The position numbers were made by a program, and so were the translations under genes. 25,882 bases of DNA from an uncultured bacterium (GTDB taxonomy: Bacteria; Cyanobacteriota; Vampirovibrionia; Gastranaerophilales; Gastranaerophilaceae): NCBI GenBank assembly GCA_947169755.1, contig CAMVQX010000006.1, forward strand, positions 1-25,882, written 5' to 3'. The stretch's first letter is position 1; each line of letters begins with the position of its first letter. The notes beneath the pieces were generated by a model that did no database searches, had not been told where the DNA came from, and was given only the letters and a program-made list of their open reading frames with translations. Positions 1-8,338 of this stretch are shown here, one piece after another.

Positions 1-3
1 GCA

Positions 4-31
4 GGTACTTTCTTTTTAGAAAGAAAGTACC
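4..31. repeat. Perfect 12-bp inverted repeat (hairpin)
   Basis: Positions 4-15 (GGTACTTTCTTT) are perfectly complementary to 20-31, around the 4-nt loop TTAG. No T-tract follows, so it is not a typical intrinsic terminator. It looks like a dispersed palindromic intergenic repeat, or the structured end of an element cut by the window edge. Copy number cannot be judged from one window. Confidence 0.6.
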
Positions 32-435
32 CAAAGAACACTCGACCTGCTCCTTTGTTCACCTCAATTGTAATTGTTCGACTCAAAGCTCGCAAACTCG
101 CTTTATTCCCGTCATGCCGCACTTATTGTGATATATTTTGTCGCTCAGACAATGCGAGCTTTTGTCACTGTCTCACAAACATTGATTGTTCACTCCGTCA
201 AAGGTCGGACAAATTTTTGGTCAATTTTTACTAATGCTTTTTCTGTGCGAAGCACCGTAATGAACTTTCATCACTCTCTACTCACTACTCACTTATTTTA
301 TAATTTTGTGAACGCAAAAATTGCAAAAATTTTATATGTAACAATTTGTAAATTTTATTTCAAAAAACCAGTTATTTTCTAAAGAACCAACCTTTTTGTA
401 CCGATAAATTAATTAAAGGAAAAACGGGTTCTTTT
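32..435. other. Non-coding, repeat-like leader region
   Basis: About 400 bases with no convincing gene. The only long frame (TTG at 74 to stop at 382) has no Shine-Dalgarno and ends in low-complexity AT-rich sequence. The first 270 bases look less AT-rich than the neighbouring genes. They contain a 10-bp inverted repeat (AAAGCTCGCA at 85-94 with TGCGAGCTTT at 153-162), and similar words recur nearby (TTTGTCGCTCAGACAATG at 139-156 resembles 161-184). This suggests a structured dispersed element or decayed mobile DNA, not a gene. Bases 300-435 are AT-rich leader for the large gene that follows. Confidence 0.45.
381..434 (+). promoter_or_regulatory. 8-bp inverted repeat around the ribosome-binding site
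   Basis: AAAGAACC at 381-388 is complementary to GGTTCTTT at 427-434, which ends two bases before the ATG at 436. The only Shine-Dalgarno-like sequence (AAAGGA, 415-420) lies in the loop, 15 nt from the ATG, which is unusually far. Forming the stem would bring the two closer or occlude the start. An 8-bp match in AT-rich DNA can arise by chance. Confidence 0.25.
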
Positions 436-3400
436 ATGCAAGTAAACGGTATACCAAACAAATTTAAAGTATTTCAGGATTTCTATTTCCAAACCAAGGG
501 AGTAGAGATTTCCTATAGAGAAGCTTTGCGCCTGTTTTATCAAATGGACGAAGATACTGAAATGGACTTCGTCGAGTATTATTCAATGGAATCAGGTATT
601 CCTATTCAATATAAAAAGGTTCAGCAGGTAGATAAAAATGGCAATTTAGTCTATGACGATGATGGAAACCCCGTTTATGATGAAGTTCCTATGGATCCTT
701 TTAAATTTGCCAACGGATATAATCTTGATATGGATTTTGCACTTACAGAAGCAGGTAAAATCGACCTTGCAAGATATACAAAATCTCTATTGAATACAAA
801 ATATACAATAGAAGCTTATGCAGCTAAAAGAGGACTTGTTTTAGATCCTGTTTGGAGCCAGTATTCTGCTGAAGAAATCATTCAAATGGAAAACGAAGGC
901 GTTGATATTCCGCAGGATATTATCGATATTGCACACTCAATTTATGAAGGGTCTCCTGACAATTTAGAGGGCGGTGAAGATATTGAAGGGCAAGGAGAAA
1001 AAACAACTGAAAAAACTCCGTTCTTGGATTTAATTCCGCTTGCTAAAAAACATATTGAAAAGTGCGATGATACAAATGAAAAAATTGAAGACAAAATTGA
1101 CGATTTATTGGAATCAAATAGACAAACAAGACGTTCTATCTTAGACAAAATCGAAGAACAACGTGCTTCGTTAAAAGAATATGAAGAAAAAGTCAGAGAA
1201 TGGAGAAAACTTCAGGACAAAATTAACAACGGTGAAGCTTTGACTGATAGTGAAGCTCGTAAATATGCTCAAATTACCGGCATGCTCCAAGATAAAAACA
1301 AAAATGATTCTGATTTTAAATTTGATAAGATAAAAATTGCAACTACATTAAATGAAATAAATGTTCTTGCTGTATTGGGCGAAAAACTTGCAGATGAAAC
1401 CGTTGAAATAGGGGAAAATTTAGAAGATTATACTTGCAAAAAGAACTACAAAACAACTCAAAAGAGCACAATGCACCAAATAGGATTTTTGCGTGCGATC
1501 ATTGCAATGATTATCGGCAAACGTATTGGTGAGCAGGCTGTAGAAACCGGTAATGATACTAAAGAATACACTGATGAAAGCTCTGATTCAGTCAGAGATA
1601 TTGCTCAATTGATGGGTATTGAAAAAATGATTGCAAATCCGTCAACTGATTCGGTTGAAGCTCCGGAAGATGAAGCTGTTCAAGATGATGTTGATAAGAC
1701 TACTGATGAGGTTCAAACAGAACCTGCACCTGCGGAAGATACTCCGACAGTTGACGAAGGTCAAGCAACAGGTGATGTTCAGGAAAAAACTGAGGGCGAA
1801 AATACAGAACAAGCTGAAACAGAAGAAGATTTTATTATAAATGATGAAAATGTTTTGGGCTTGATTGATGAAACCAAAAAAATTGACAGAGATCTTGCAA
1901 AACAAATTGTTGTTGCTTTATCAGATTGGAAAGCCGCAAAAGATGATGCTGCTTTTGCGAAATTTGCAACTAAACTTATTGACAGAATGGTTGCGGAATA
2001 CCAACAAGAAGAAGCAATTAGACAACAAGAAATTGACACAAAACAACAAGAAATTGAAGAAGCTCAAAAGGAAATTGATGAGCTCAGCGGCGGCAAAGAA
2101 AAAGATGAAAGCCAAAAGACTGCAGAAAAATTCGGTATAAAAGTTGATGAAGAAAAAGATAAAGAAAATACCGAAGATGATGATGAAATAGCAAAAAACA
2201 AACAAATCATAGAACAAAATACTGCCGATATAGAAGCTTTAAAAGAAGAAAGTGCCAAAGCAGTTGACAATGTAAAAGAAAGAACTGCCCCGATAAAAGA
2301 AAAAATAGATGAATCTGTTGTAAATGAAGCAAAATCCCTTGAAAATGATACAAAATACAAGGATGAAATAATTCCTGCAGGTAAGGAAAGAATTGATTTC
2401 ACTGATGCAAGCGGCGAAACCCTTATGAAAATGGGTAAATATCGTGTAATTGTAGGGCACGAATTGCTGGCTGCCGCAGGATTGTTTGGACCGCTATATG
2501 TTCTTGGAATGAAACATATTGTTAGAGGCACAAAGAGCATGTTTATTGGCGGTGCCGCAAAGATTGTTTCAAATACAAAAATTCCTGAAATTTCCGACAA
2601 AGCAACAGGCAAAGCTGTTGAAAAAGAAAATACAGCTATAGAAGGTTTGACAGCTTTAGATTCTAAAATTGTTGGAGTTACAGGTGAACAAGCAGCTGAA
2701 GATAAAGTTGTAGAAACAGAAAATAGTGAAGGAGAAGGCGCTCAAGACGGTAATGAAGAAGGTGCAGAAGGCGCTCAAGATAATGGAGAAAATGGTGTAT
2801 CAGATAGCACTAACGGAGAAGCTGCACCTGTAAATGAAACTGCAGAAGCTCCAAACAATGCAGCTCAAACTAACCCGCCAGCAGAAGAAGCTCCTGTTGA
2901 AGAAACTCAAAATACAATCGTTGAAGAAGGCAAAAAACCGGCTGAGGAACAAAAACCTGAAGAAGCTGAAAATTCTGAAGAAAGTGCAGAAGATGAAGCA
3001 GAAAATGCAACCGAAGAAGCTGTAAATTCTCCTGAAGCAAATAAAAGCGGATCTTCAGGCGGTTCAAAACCTGAATTGTCTCCGGAAGATGAAGCAAAAG
3101 CAGCAGGCGCAAATGCTAAAAAAGAAGAAAAAACACAGAAAAAAGAAACAGACAAACAAAATAAAGAAGTTAAAGATGCAAACAAAAGTGCAAAAGACGG
3201 TGCTAAAGAATCTAAAAAAATCGAAAAAGATGAAAAGAAAGATGCTAAGCAACTTGAAAAAGAAGCTAAAAAAATAGAACAAACTATTCAAAGAGATGAA
3301 CAAGAAATCATCAGAATGACAAAAGAATCTCAAGATGCTGCACAAAAACAAGCGGAATACCTTGCAAGATATGAACAGGTAGTTGCAGAAAACGAAACAC

Positions 3401-5847
3401 TTGCAGCTCAAGAAGAACAAAAACAAATGAATAAACCTGCTCAAACACAGCAGCCTCAAAATCAAGACCAACAAAATGACGGTTTGGCTATGAATTCTTT
3501 TGGCATGACTGATAGCTCAATGGGCACAACTTCTGACAATACTGAAAAATTGGAAGCCAATAACCAGGTTATTACTGAATTATCAGGTAAATTTACAGTT
3601 GCCGGAAATAAAATCACAAGAAATAAAGTCAAAATTACAAAAATGGAGAAATCCATAAAGAAAAATACAAAGAAATTCGAAAAGAAAGTAAAAATCAAAC
3701 AAAAGAAAATAAAACAAACTCAAAAGAAAGAACAACAAAAAGCTAAAAGATTACAAAAACAGCTTGCTGCTGTCGGTATAGCAGAAAATATATTCTCAAT
3801 AACTAATACAACGGGTACTGTGTTGGTTGGAGTTGGCGGTACAATGACAACAACAGGCGGCATAATGATTGCAACAGGTACTCCGATGCTATCTAACCCA
3901 TTTACAGCTGCGGCTGGTGCTGCATTAATATCAACCGGTACTGTTTTGGAAACAAACGGCGGTACAATGAATTCAGTAGGTCAGGTATTGGAAAAAATCG
4001 GTAAATTTGGTACTTTGGCCTGCGGTGTTACAAAAGCTACTATAAATATTGCAAACGGTAATTTGGCAGCCGGTCTAATGGCACTGGGACAAACTGCAAT
4101 TGCTGCAGTTTCAAGTATGACAGGCACCGGAGCTGCGGCAAATAATGTATTTGGTTATGTAAGCCAAGGCTTGAGCGTTGTTTCAAATACTGCACAATTA
4201 GTAAACAATGTAAGGGTAGTTCAAGGTAAAGAAGCAAACGGTGTAATGAGCAAAATCGGAACTGTTGCCGGTGTTGGTTCTGCACTTGTCGGAGCTGCTG
4301 AAGGATTTTCCGGTGGCGGATTTAAAGATGCTTCATTACTTGGTAAAGCAGCAAAAATAGGTAGTGCTGCCGGTACTGCTATGACATCTGCCAGCCAAAT
4401 TATGACAGAATTTAAACTCGGTGATGAAAAAACTGCAAATATTTTGGGTTCAATTGGCGGCGGTTTGAGTACTGTTTCAAGTGTTGCTCAATTGACAACA
4501 AAATTAGAAAAGAAAGACGACGGTACAAATGGTGCTGCTAATAATAACGAAGGTAATGGTGGCGAAAATGATGAACCTGCAGGACCTAATGTAAATAAAA
4601 TAGATGATAACGGCACTATTCATCTATCCGATGGTAGTACTGTTGCAAAAGACGGCACAAGAACATATCCTGATGGCAGAGTAGTAAAAGCTGAACCGGT
4701 AACTAAAAATTCTGATGGTTCATTTACAACAAAAGACGGCAAAACCTATAATTCTAAAGGTGAAGAAATAGATGGTCAGTCAGGAAAACCAATAACTAAT
4801 GAAAAGAAACAAGAACAAGAACAACAACAAGTCGCAGAACAACCTGAAGATAAAGTTGTACAAGTTGCATCCGCACAAACAAATTCAAATACAAATGCTG
4901 TAAAGGCCGCCGAAACAGCAACTGCTATAGAAGCAACTTCAAAAGCAAATGACGGACAACAACAGCAAATGAATAATTCAAATAGAGAAAATACTCAAAC
5001 TGTTCAACAATCTGAGCAAAATGAAACTGATAAAGTTCAAAAAGCACAAGTTGAACAGAAAAAAACAGAAGCTGATCAAAAGAAAGCTGTTACAGAAGTA
5101 AAACAAGCAGAAAAAGACGAAAAGAAAGCCGCATCAGAAGCTAAAAAAGCTGAGGCTGAAACGAAAAAAGCCGAAGAACAACAAAAACAAGACGAAATTA
5201 AAGAAGCTAAAGAAGCACAAAAAGCTAAAACTGAGGAAGCTAAAGAATTAACTGAGGCAGATTTACAAGATGAAGACGGTAATCTTATTAAAAACTTGAA
5301 AGGCGAAGATGTAACTCTTAAAGATGCTAAAGAAAATATGATTAAAAGCGGTGCATCAAAAGAATTTGCAGCATATGACGATGAAATGCTTGATGATCAG
5401 ATAACAAAATTAGAAGCTGAAATTAAAGCAGAAGATATTGTAAAAACTGAAGGTAATGAAAATGCCGAAAATACTACAAATTCAGAAACTTCTGCAGAAA
5501 CAGAAAATAAAAATGATGATAATACAAAGAAAGATGAAAAACTTAAAAAACTAAAAGATGAAAAAACTGCACGTAGTGAATACAAAGAAAAAATGGAAGT
5601 CTTAGATTCAGAAGAAGATAAACCAAGTACAATGGATAAAATATCTAAAGCGGCCGAAGTTTTTGGCGGCTTGGCAAATGCTGCGTCATCTTTCTTGCAA
5701 CAAGGCGCATCCGCACAAACAAATAAATCGAAAAAGATAGTAGGATTTGAAATGACAAAGCGTATGCAAAAAATTATGAAAGAGCATCGTGATGCAATGA
5801 ACAGAAAAGTTAAAGCTACTAACAGAGTAAGAAGATTGCGTGCATAA
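436..5847 (+). CDS. Giant coiled-coil protein with Gly/Ala-rich hydrophobic core, unknown function
   Basis: An 1803-residue protein I cannot assign to a family. There is no N-terminal signal peptide. In order: a globular-looking N-terminus (about 1-175, with DKNGNLVYDDDGNPVYDE near 65); a charged coiled coil (about 200-270); a short hydrophobic patch (about 346-365); a second helical region (about 464-550); a hydrophobic segment (about 674-710); an acidic Glu/Pro/Ala linker (about 795-880); Lys/Glu/Gln coiled coils (about 895-1000 and 1059-1113); a Gly/Ala/Thr-rich hydrophobic block (about 1114-1356); short 'DG' repeats (about 1378-1452); a TolA-like Ala/Lys/Glu helix (about 1531-1610); and a basic C-terminus ending RRLRA. 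The hydrophobic block holds an internal duplication about 98 residues apart (GLSVVSNTAQL near 1245-1255, GLSTVSSVAQL near 1343-1353). A structural, cell-surface or effector-like role is conceivable, but no function is assigned. It has its own stop and is followed by a new promoter, so it is probably monocistronic. Confidence 0.9.
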   Translation: MQVNGIPNKFKVFQDFYFQTKGVEISYREALRLFYQMDEDTEMDFVEYYSMESGIPIQYKKVQQVDKNGNLVYDDDGNPVYDEVPMDPFKFANGYNLDMDFALTEAGKIDLARYTKSLLNTKYTIEAYAAKRGLVLDPVWSQYSAEEIIQMENEGVDIPQDIIDIAHSIYEGSPDNLEGGEDIEGQGEKTTEKTPFLDLIPLAKKHIEKCDDTNEKIEDKIDDLLESNRQTRRSILDKIEEQRASLKEYEEKVREWRKLQDKINNGEALTDSEARKYAQITGMLQDKNKNDSDFKFDKIKIATTLNEINVLAVLGEKLADETVEIGENLEDYTCKKNYKTTQKSTMHQIGFLRAIIAMIIGKRIGEQAVETGNDTKEYTDESSDSVRDIAQLMGIEKMIANPSTDSVEAPEDEAVQDDVDKTTDEVQTEPAPAEDTPTVDEGQATGDVQEKTEGENTEQAETEEDFIINDENVLGLIDETKKIDRDLAKQIVVALSDWKAAKDDAAFAKFATKLIDRMVAEYQQEEAIRQQEIDTKQQEIEEAQKEIDELSGGKEKDESQKTAEKFGIKVDEEKDKENTEDDDEIAKNKQIIEQNTADIEALKEESAKAVDNVKERTAPIKEKIDESVVNEAKSLENDTKYKDEIIPAGKERIDFTDASGETLMKMGKYRVIVGHELLAAAGLFGPLYVLGMKHIVRGTKSMFIGGAAKIVSNTKIPEISDKATGKAVEKENTAIEGLTALDSKIVGVTGEQAAEDKVVETENSEGEGAQDGNEEGAEGAQDNGENGVSDSTNGEAAPVNETAEAPNNAAQTNPPAEEAPVEETQNTIVEEGKKPAEEQKPEEAENSEESAEDEAENATEEAVNSPEANKSGSSGGSKPELSPEDEAKAAGANAKKEEKTQKKETDKQNKEVKDANKSAKDGAKESKKIEKDEKKDAKQLEKEAKKIEQTIQRDEQEIIRMTKESQDAAQKQAEYLARYEQVVAENETLAAQEEQKQMNKPAQTQQPQNQDQQNDGLAMNSFGMTDSSMGTTSDNTEKLEANNQVITELSGKFTVAGNKITRNKVKITKMEKSIKKNTKKFEKKVKIKQKKIKQTQKKEQQKAKRLQKQLAAVGIAENIFSITNTTGTVLVGVGGTMTTTGGIMIATGTPMLSNPFTAAAGAALISTGTVLETNGGTMNSVGQVLEKIGKFGTLACGVTKATINIANGNLAAGLMALGQTAIAAVSSMTGTGAAANNVFGYVSQGLSVVSNTAQLVNNVRVVQGKEANGVMSKIGTVAGVGSALVGAAEGFSGGGFKDASLLGKAAKIGSAAGTAMTSASQIMTEFKLGDEKTANILGSIGGGLSTVSSVAQLTTKLEKKDDGTNGAANNNEGNGGENDEPAGPNVNKIDDNGTIHLSDGSTVAKDGTRTYPDGRVVKAEPVTKNSDGSFTTKDGKTYNSKGEEIDGQSGKPITNEKKQEQEQQQVAEQPEDKVVQVASAQTNSNTNAVKAAETATAIEATSKANDGQQQQMNNSNRENTQTVQQSEQNETDKVQKAQVEQKKTEADQKKAVTEVKQAEKDEKKAASEAKKAEAETKKAEEQQKQDEIKEAKEAQKAKTEEAKELTEADLQDEDGNLIKNLKGEDVTLKDAKENMIKSGASKEFAAYDDEMLDDQITKLEAEIKAEDIVKTEGNENAENTTNSETSAETENKNDDNTKKDEKLKKLKDEKTARSEYKEKMEVLDSEEDKPSTMDKISKAAEVFGGLANAASSFLQQGASAQTNKSKKIVGFEMTKRMQKIMKEHRDAMNRKVKATNRVRRLRA

Positions 5848-5855
5848 TTATTTTC

Positions 5856-5883
5856 TTGACGATATCTTTTGAGCACATACAAT
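5856..5883 (+). promoter_or_regulatory. Sigma70-type promoter for the NifU-like/GGGtGRT operon
   Basis: TTGACG (5856-5861), a 16-bp spacer and TACAAT (5878-5883) lie just after the stop of the giant gene. A start near 5890 would give a leader of about 25 nt containing the Shine-Dalgarno GAAGGGAG (5901-5908), six bases before the ATG at 5915. Confidence 0.7.
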
Positions 5884-5914
5884 ATTACTTGTATATAACC
5901 GAAGGGAGTAAAAA

Positions 5915-6619
5915 ATGTTGGATCGTATACAAGTAACAAAAGAAGTAGAAGAAATGTGCTGCGTAAAGCGCGGTGTAAAAGGTAGTCCCGCACCTATCCC
6001 TCAAGAAGGTGAATGGACAAAATGCAAAGAGATTAAAGATATTTCAGGTTTGACACATGGCTGCGGTTGTTGTGCACCTCAACAAGGTACCTGCAAACTC
6101 ACCCTAAATGTTAAAAATGGTATTATTCAAGAAGCTTTGGTAGAAACTATAGGTTGCTCAGGCATGACTCACTCTGCAGCAATGGCCGGTGAAATTCTTC
6201 CCGGCAAGACTATTCTCGAAGCTCTTAATACTGACCTTGTTTGTGATGCAATTAACGTTGCTATGAGAGAATTATTCTTACAAATTGTGTACGGCAGAAC
6301 TCAAACTGCATTTTCCGAAAACGGACTCCCTGTCGGAGCAGGTTTAGAAGATTTGGGTAAAGGTTTGTGCTCAATGTGCGGTACAATCCATTCTACAAAA
6401 CAAAAAGGTGTAAGATATCTTCAATTGACTGAAGGTTACATTTTAGAACTCGGTTTGGATAAAAATGACGAAGTTATCGGATATAAATTTGTAAATCTTG
6501 GTAAAGTTATGGATGCAATCAAAAAAGGCGAAGATGCAGGTGAAGCATTTAAGAAAAATATCGGTACTTACGGCAGATTTGCAGATGCAGTTAAAACAAT
6601 TGATCCGAGAAAAGAATAA
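5915..6619 (+). CDS. NifU/IscU-like iron-sulfur cluster scaffold protein
   Basis: A 234-residue Cys-rich protein resembling the NifU N-terminal/IscU scaffold fold, as found beside GGGtGRT proteins in anaerobes. Visible Cys are C15, C16, C37, a CxCC cluster at C50/C52/C53, C60, C81 in the IscU-like GCSGMTHSAAMAG segment, C110, and a CxxC at C152/C155. These would suit transient Fe-S binding in the cytoplasm, but binding is inferred. It is longer than IscU (about 130 residues), with extra N- and C-terminal parts. The start is set by a strong Shine-Dalgarno six bases upstream. The GGGtGRT gene follows after 33 nt, so the two probably share a transcript and act together. Family identity is fairly sure; the client protein is unknown. 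Confidence 0.85.
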   Translation: MLDRIQVTKEVEEMCCVKRGVKGSPAPIPQEGEWTKCKEIKDISGLTHGCGCCAPQQGTCKLTLNVKNGIIQEALVETIGCSGMTHSAAMAGEILPGKTILEALNTDLVCDAINVAMRELFLQIVYGRTQTAFSENGLPVGAGLEDLGKGLCSMCGTIHSTKQKGVRYLQLTEGYILELGLDKNDEVIGYKFVNLGKVMDAIKKGEDAGEAFKKNIGTYGRFADAVKTIDPRKE

Positions 6620-6652
6620 ACTAATAGAAATAAAAGAAAAGGAAAATAAATT

Positions 6653-7654
6653 ATGGCAAATTTTGAAGGAAAAGACAGACGTGAGTCAACTTTGAAAAAA
6701 GTTTTACCTGAATACGGGTTTAAAAACCTTGATGAAGCTCGTGAATTGTGCTTGTCAAAAGGTATAGATGTTGACAAAATCGTTAAAGGGATTCAGCCTA
6801 TTGCGTTTGACAACGCTTCTTGGGCTTATACATTAGGTTGTGCTATCGCAATTAAAAAAGGTATTAAAAATGCTGCTGATGCAGCAGAAGCTATCGGCTT
6901 AGGCTTGCAAGCATTTGCAGTGCCGGGTTCTGTCGGTGATACAAGAAAAGTAGGTCTTGGTCACGGCAATTTGGGTGCAATGTTATTGAGAGAAGAAACA
7001 AAGTGCTTCTGTTTCTTAGCAGGCCACGAATCTTTTGCAGCTGCTGAAGGCGCAATTGGTATTGCAAGAAATGCCGATAAAGTCAGAAAAGAACCTTTGA
7101 GAGTTATCTTGAACGGTTTAGGTAAGGACGCTGCTTATGTAATTTCAAGAATCAACGGTTTTACTTATGTTGAAACTGAATACAATTACAAAACAGGCGA
7201 ATTGAAAACTGTTAAAGAAATTCCGTTCTCAGACGGTGAAAGAGCAAAAGTAAAATGCTACGGTGCAGATGATGTATCTGAAGGTGTTGCAATTATGATT
7301 AAAGAAGGTGTTGACGTTTCTATTACAGGTAACTCAACTAACCCGACAAGATTCCAACACCCTGTTGCGGGTACTTATAAGAAATGGGCTATTGAAAACG
7401 GCAGAAAATACTTCTCAGTAGCATCAGGCGGTGGTACAGGAAGAACACTTCACCCTGATAACGTTGCAGCCGGTCCTGCTTCTTACGGTATGACTGATAC
7501 TATGGGTAGAATGCATGGTGATGCTCAATTTGCAGGTTCATCATCAGTTCCAGCTCACGTAGAAATGATGGGCGTTATCGGTATGGGTAACAACCCGATG
7601 GTTGGTGCAACAGTTGCTTGTGCTGTTGCAGTTGCTGAAGCTATGAATAAATAA
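6653..7654 (+). CDS. GGGtGRT family protein
   Basis: A 333-residue protein with the signature GGGTGRT at residues 259-265, which names a conserved bacterial family of unknown biochemical function. The surrounding sequence is rich in Gly/Ala motifs (FLAGHESFAAAEGAIGIARN; GVIGMGNNPMVGATVACAVA), suggesting a nucleotide- or cofactor-binding fold. It is soluble, with no signal peptide. A Shine-Dalgarno-like AAAGGA stretch sits about 9 nt before the ATG. It is the second gene of an operon with the NifU-like scaffold and is followed by a strong terminator. A role in Fe-S cluster or anaerobic metabolism is inferred from this pairing only. Confidence 0.9.
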   Translation: MANFEGKDRRESTLKKVLPEYGFKNLDEARELCLSKGIDVDKIVKGIQPIAFDNASWAYTLGCAIAIKKGIKNAADAAEAIGLGLQAFAVPGSVGDTRKVGLGHGNLGAMLLREETKCFCFLAGHESFAAAEGAIGIARNADKVRKEPLRVILNGLGKDAAYVISRINGFTYVETEYNYKTGELKTVKEIPFSDGERAKVKCYGADDVSEGVAIMIKEGVDVSITGNSTNPTRFQHPVAGTYKKWAIENGRKYFSVASGGGTGRTLHPDNVAAGPASYGMTDTMGRMHGDAQFAGSSSVPAHVEMMGVIGMGNNPMVGATVACAVAVAEAMNK

Positions 7655-7670
7655 GAGTTCATTTATAATA

Positions 7671-7700
7671 AAAAGAGCCTTCGCATGAAGGCTCTTTTTT
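7671..7700 (+). terminator. Strong intrinsic terminator of the GGGtGRT operon
   Basis: AAAAGAGCCTTC (7671-7682), loop GCAT and GAAGGCTCTTTT (7687-7698) form a 12-bp perfect stem running into T's. The AT-rich flanks (TTTATAATA to the left, TATTATAAA to the right) extend the symmetry, so it could also act on the other strand. Confidence 0.9.
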
Positions 7701-7780
7701 ATTATAAATTTCAATTTTGTTGTAATAACCTACTCCAAATGCTGAATTATTTTTTTCAAAATATGAGTTTAAATTGTTGT

Positions 7781-8338
7781 ATGAAAAAACTTATACTTAC
7801 GATTTTAGCTTTATTTTGTTCCCAGATGATTTCTTTTTCAGAAGAAATTTATTTTGACAATGAAAATTACAAATTAAAATTTAGTGCGGCAGCACCCTCA
7901 ACCGGAGGATATGGAAATGAGTATTTTAAAGGAAATGAAGGTGTTTTAGATTGGACCAAAATGGTAGGAGTTTATCATTATCCGAATGAAAACGATCCTT
8001 TAAAATATGCTGATAATTTCGATGAAATCGTAGAAAATTCCGAGAACTGCGTGTTATTGAAAATTGTTGAGAACAAAAAGGACGATAAGGCTGTTATGAG
8101 TTTTTTAGTAAACGGTTGTGAACAGTCCAAAAAATATTTTGAATATGATGTTTACAAGTTTGAAAAACATAATTCAAAAGGTATGATTGTTTCAAAATAT
8201 GCCAAAAAATATTTTTTCTCAAACAATAATGAAATTGAAAATATTGCAAAACAAGTTAAGGAAAATAATGATAAATATCTGGAGATGTTGATAATTTCAC
8301 AGACTCCTGATGTAATAGAAAAAGATATTAAAAATTAA
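7781..8338 (+). CDS. Small secreted protein of unknown function
   Basis: 185 residues if started at 7781. The frame is open from 7685, but that ATG lies inside the terminator hairpin. The ATG at 7781 begins a typical signal peptide (MKKLILTILALFCSQMISFS, then EE), so I prefer it, although no good Shine-Dalgarno precedes it. The mature part has aromatic-rich segments (GGYGNEYFKGNEGVLDWTKM, VGVYHYP) and two or three Cys. No domain is recognised. It is probably periplasmic or exported. The gene converges on the WG-repeat gene and their stop codons overlap by 4 bp, with no terminator between them. Confidence 0.7.
   Translation: MKKLILTILALFCSQMISFSEEIYFDNENYKLKFSAAAPSTGGYGNEYFKGNEGVLDWTKMVGVYHYPNENDPLKYADNFDEIVENSENCVLLKIVENKKDDKAVMSFLVNGCEQSKKYFEYDVYKFEKHNSKGMIVSKYAKKYFFSNNNEIENIAKQVKENNDKYLEMLIISQTPDVIEKDIKN

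Noticed and set aside
74..382. 102-residue frame at the left edge
   Set aside because: TTG start with no ribosome-binding site, composition unlike a protein, and it lies in inverted-repeat-rich DNA; treated as non-coding.
2064..3474. Long minus-strand frames (up to 182 codons) opposite the giant gene
   Set aside because: Ser/Phe/Leu-rich mirror of the Lys/Glu-rich coding strand, without ribosome-binding sites; antisense shadows.
5397..5993. 198-residue minus-strand frame across the end of the giant gene
   Set aside because: It crosses a good plus-strand promoter and the start of the NifU-like gene and has no protein-like features.
7685..7780. N-terminal extension of the secreted protein
   Set aside because: The upstream ATG lies inside the terminator hairpin and the extension would bury the signal peptide.
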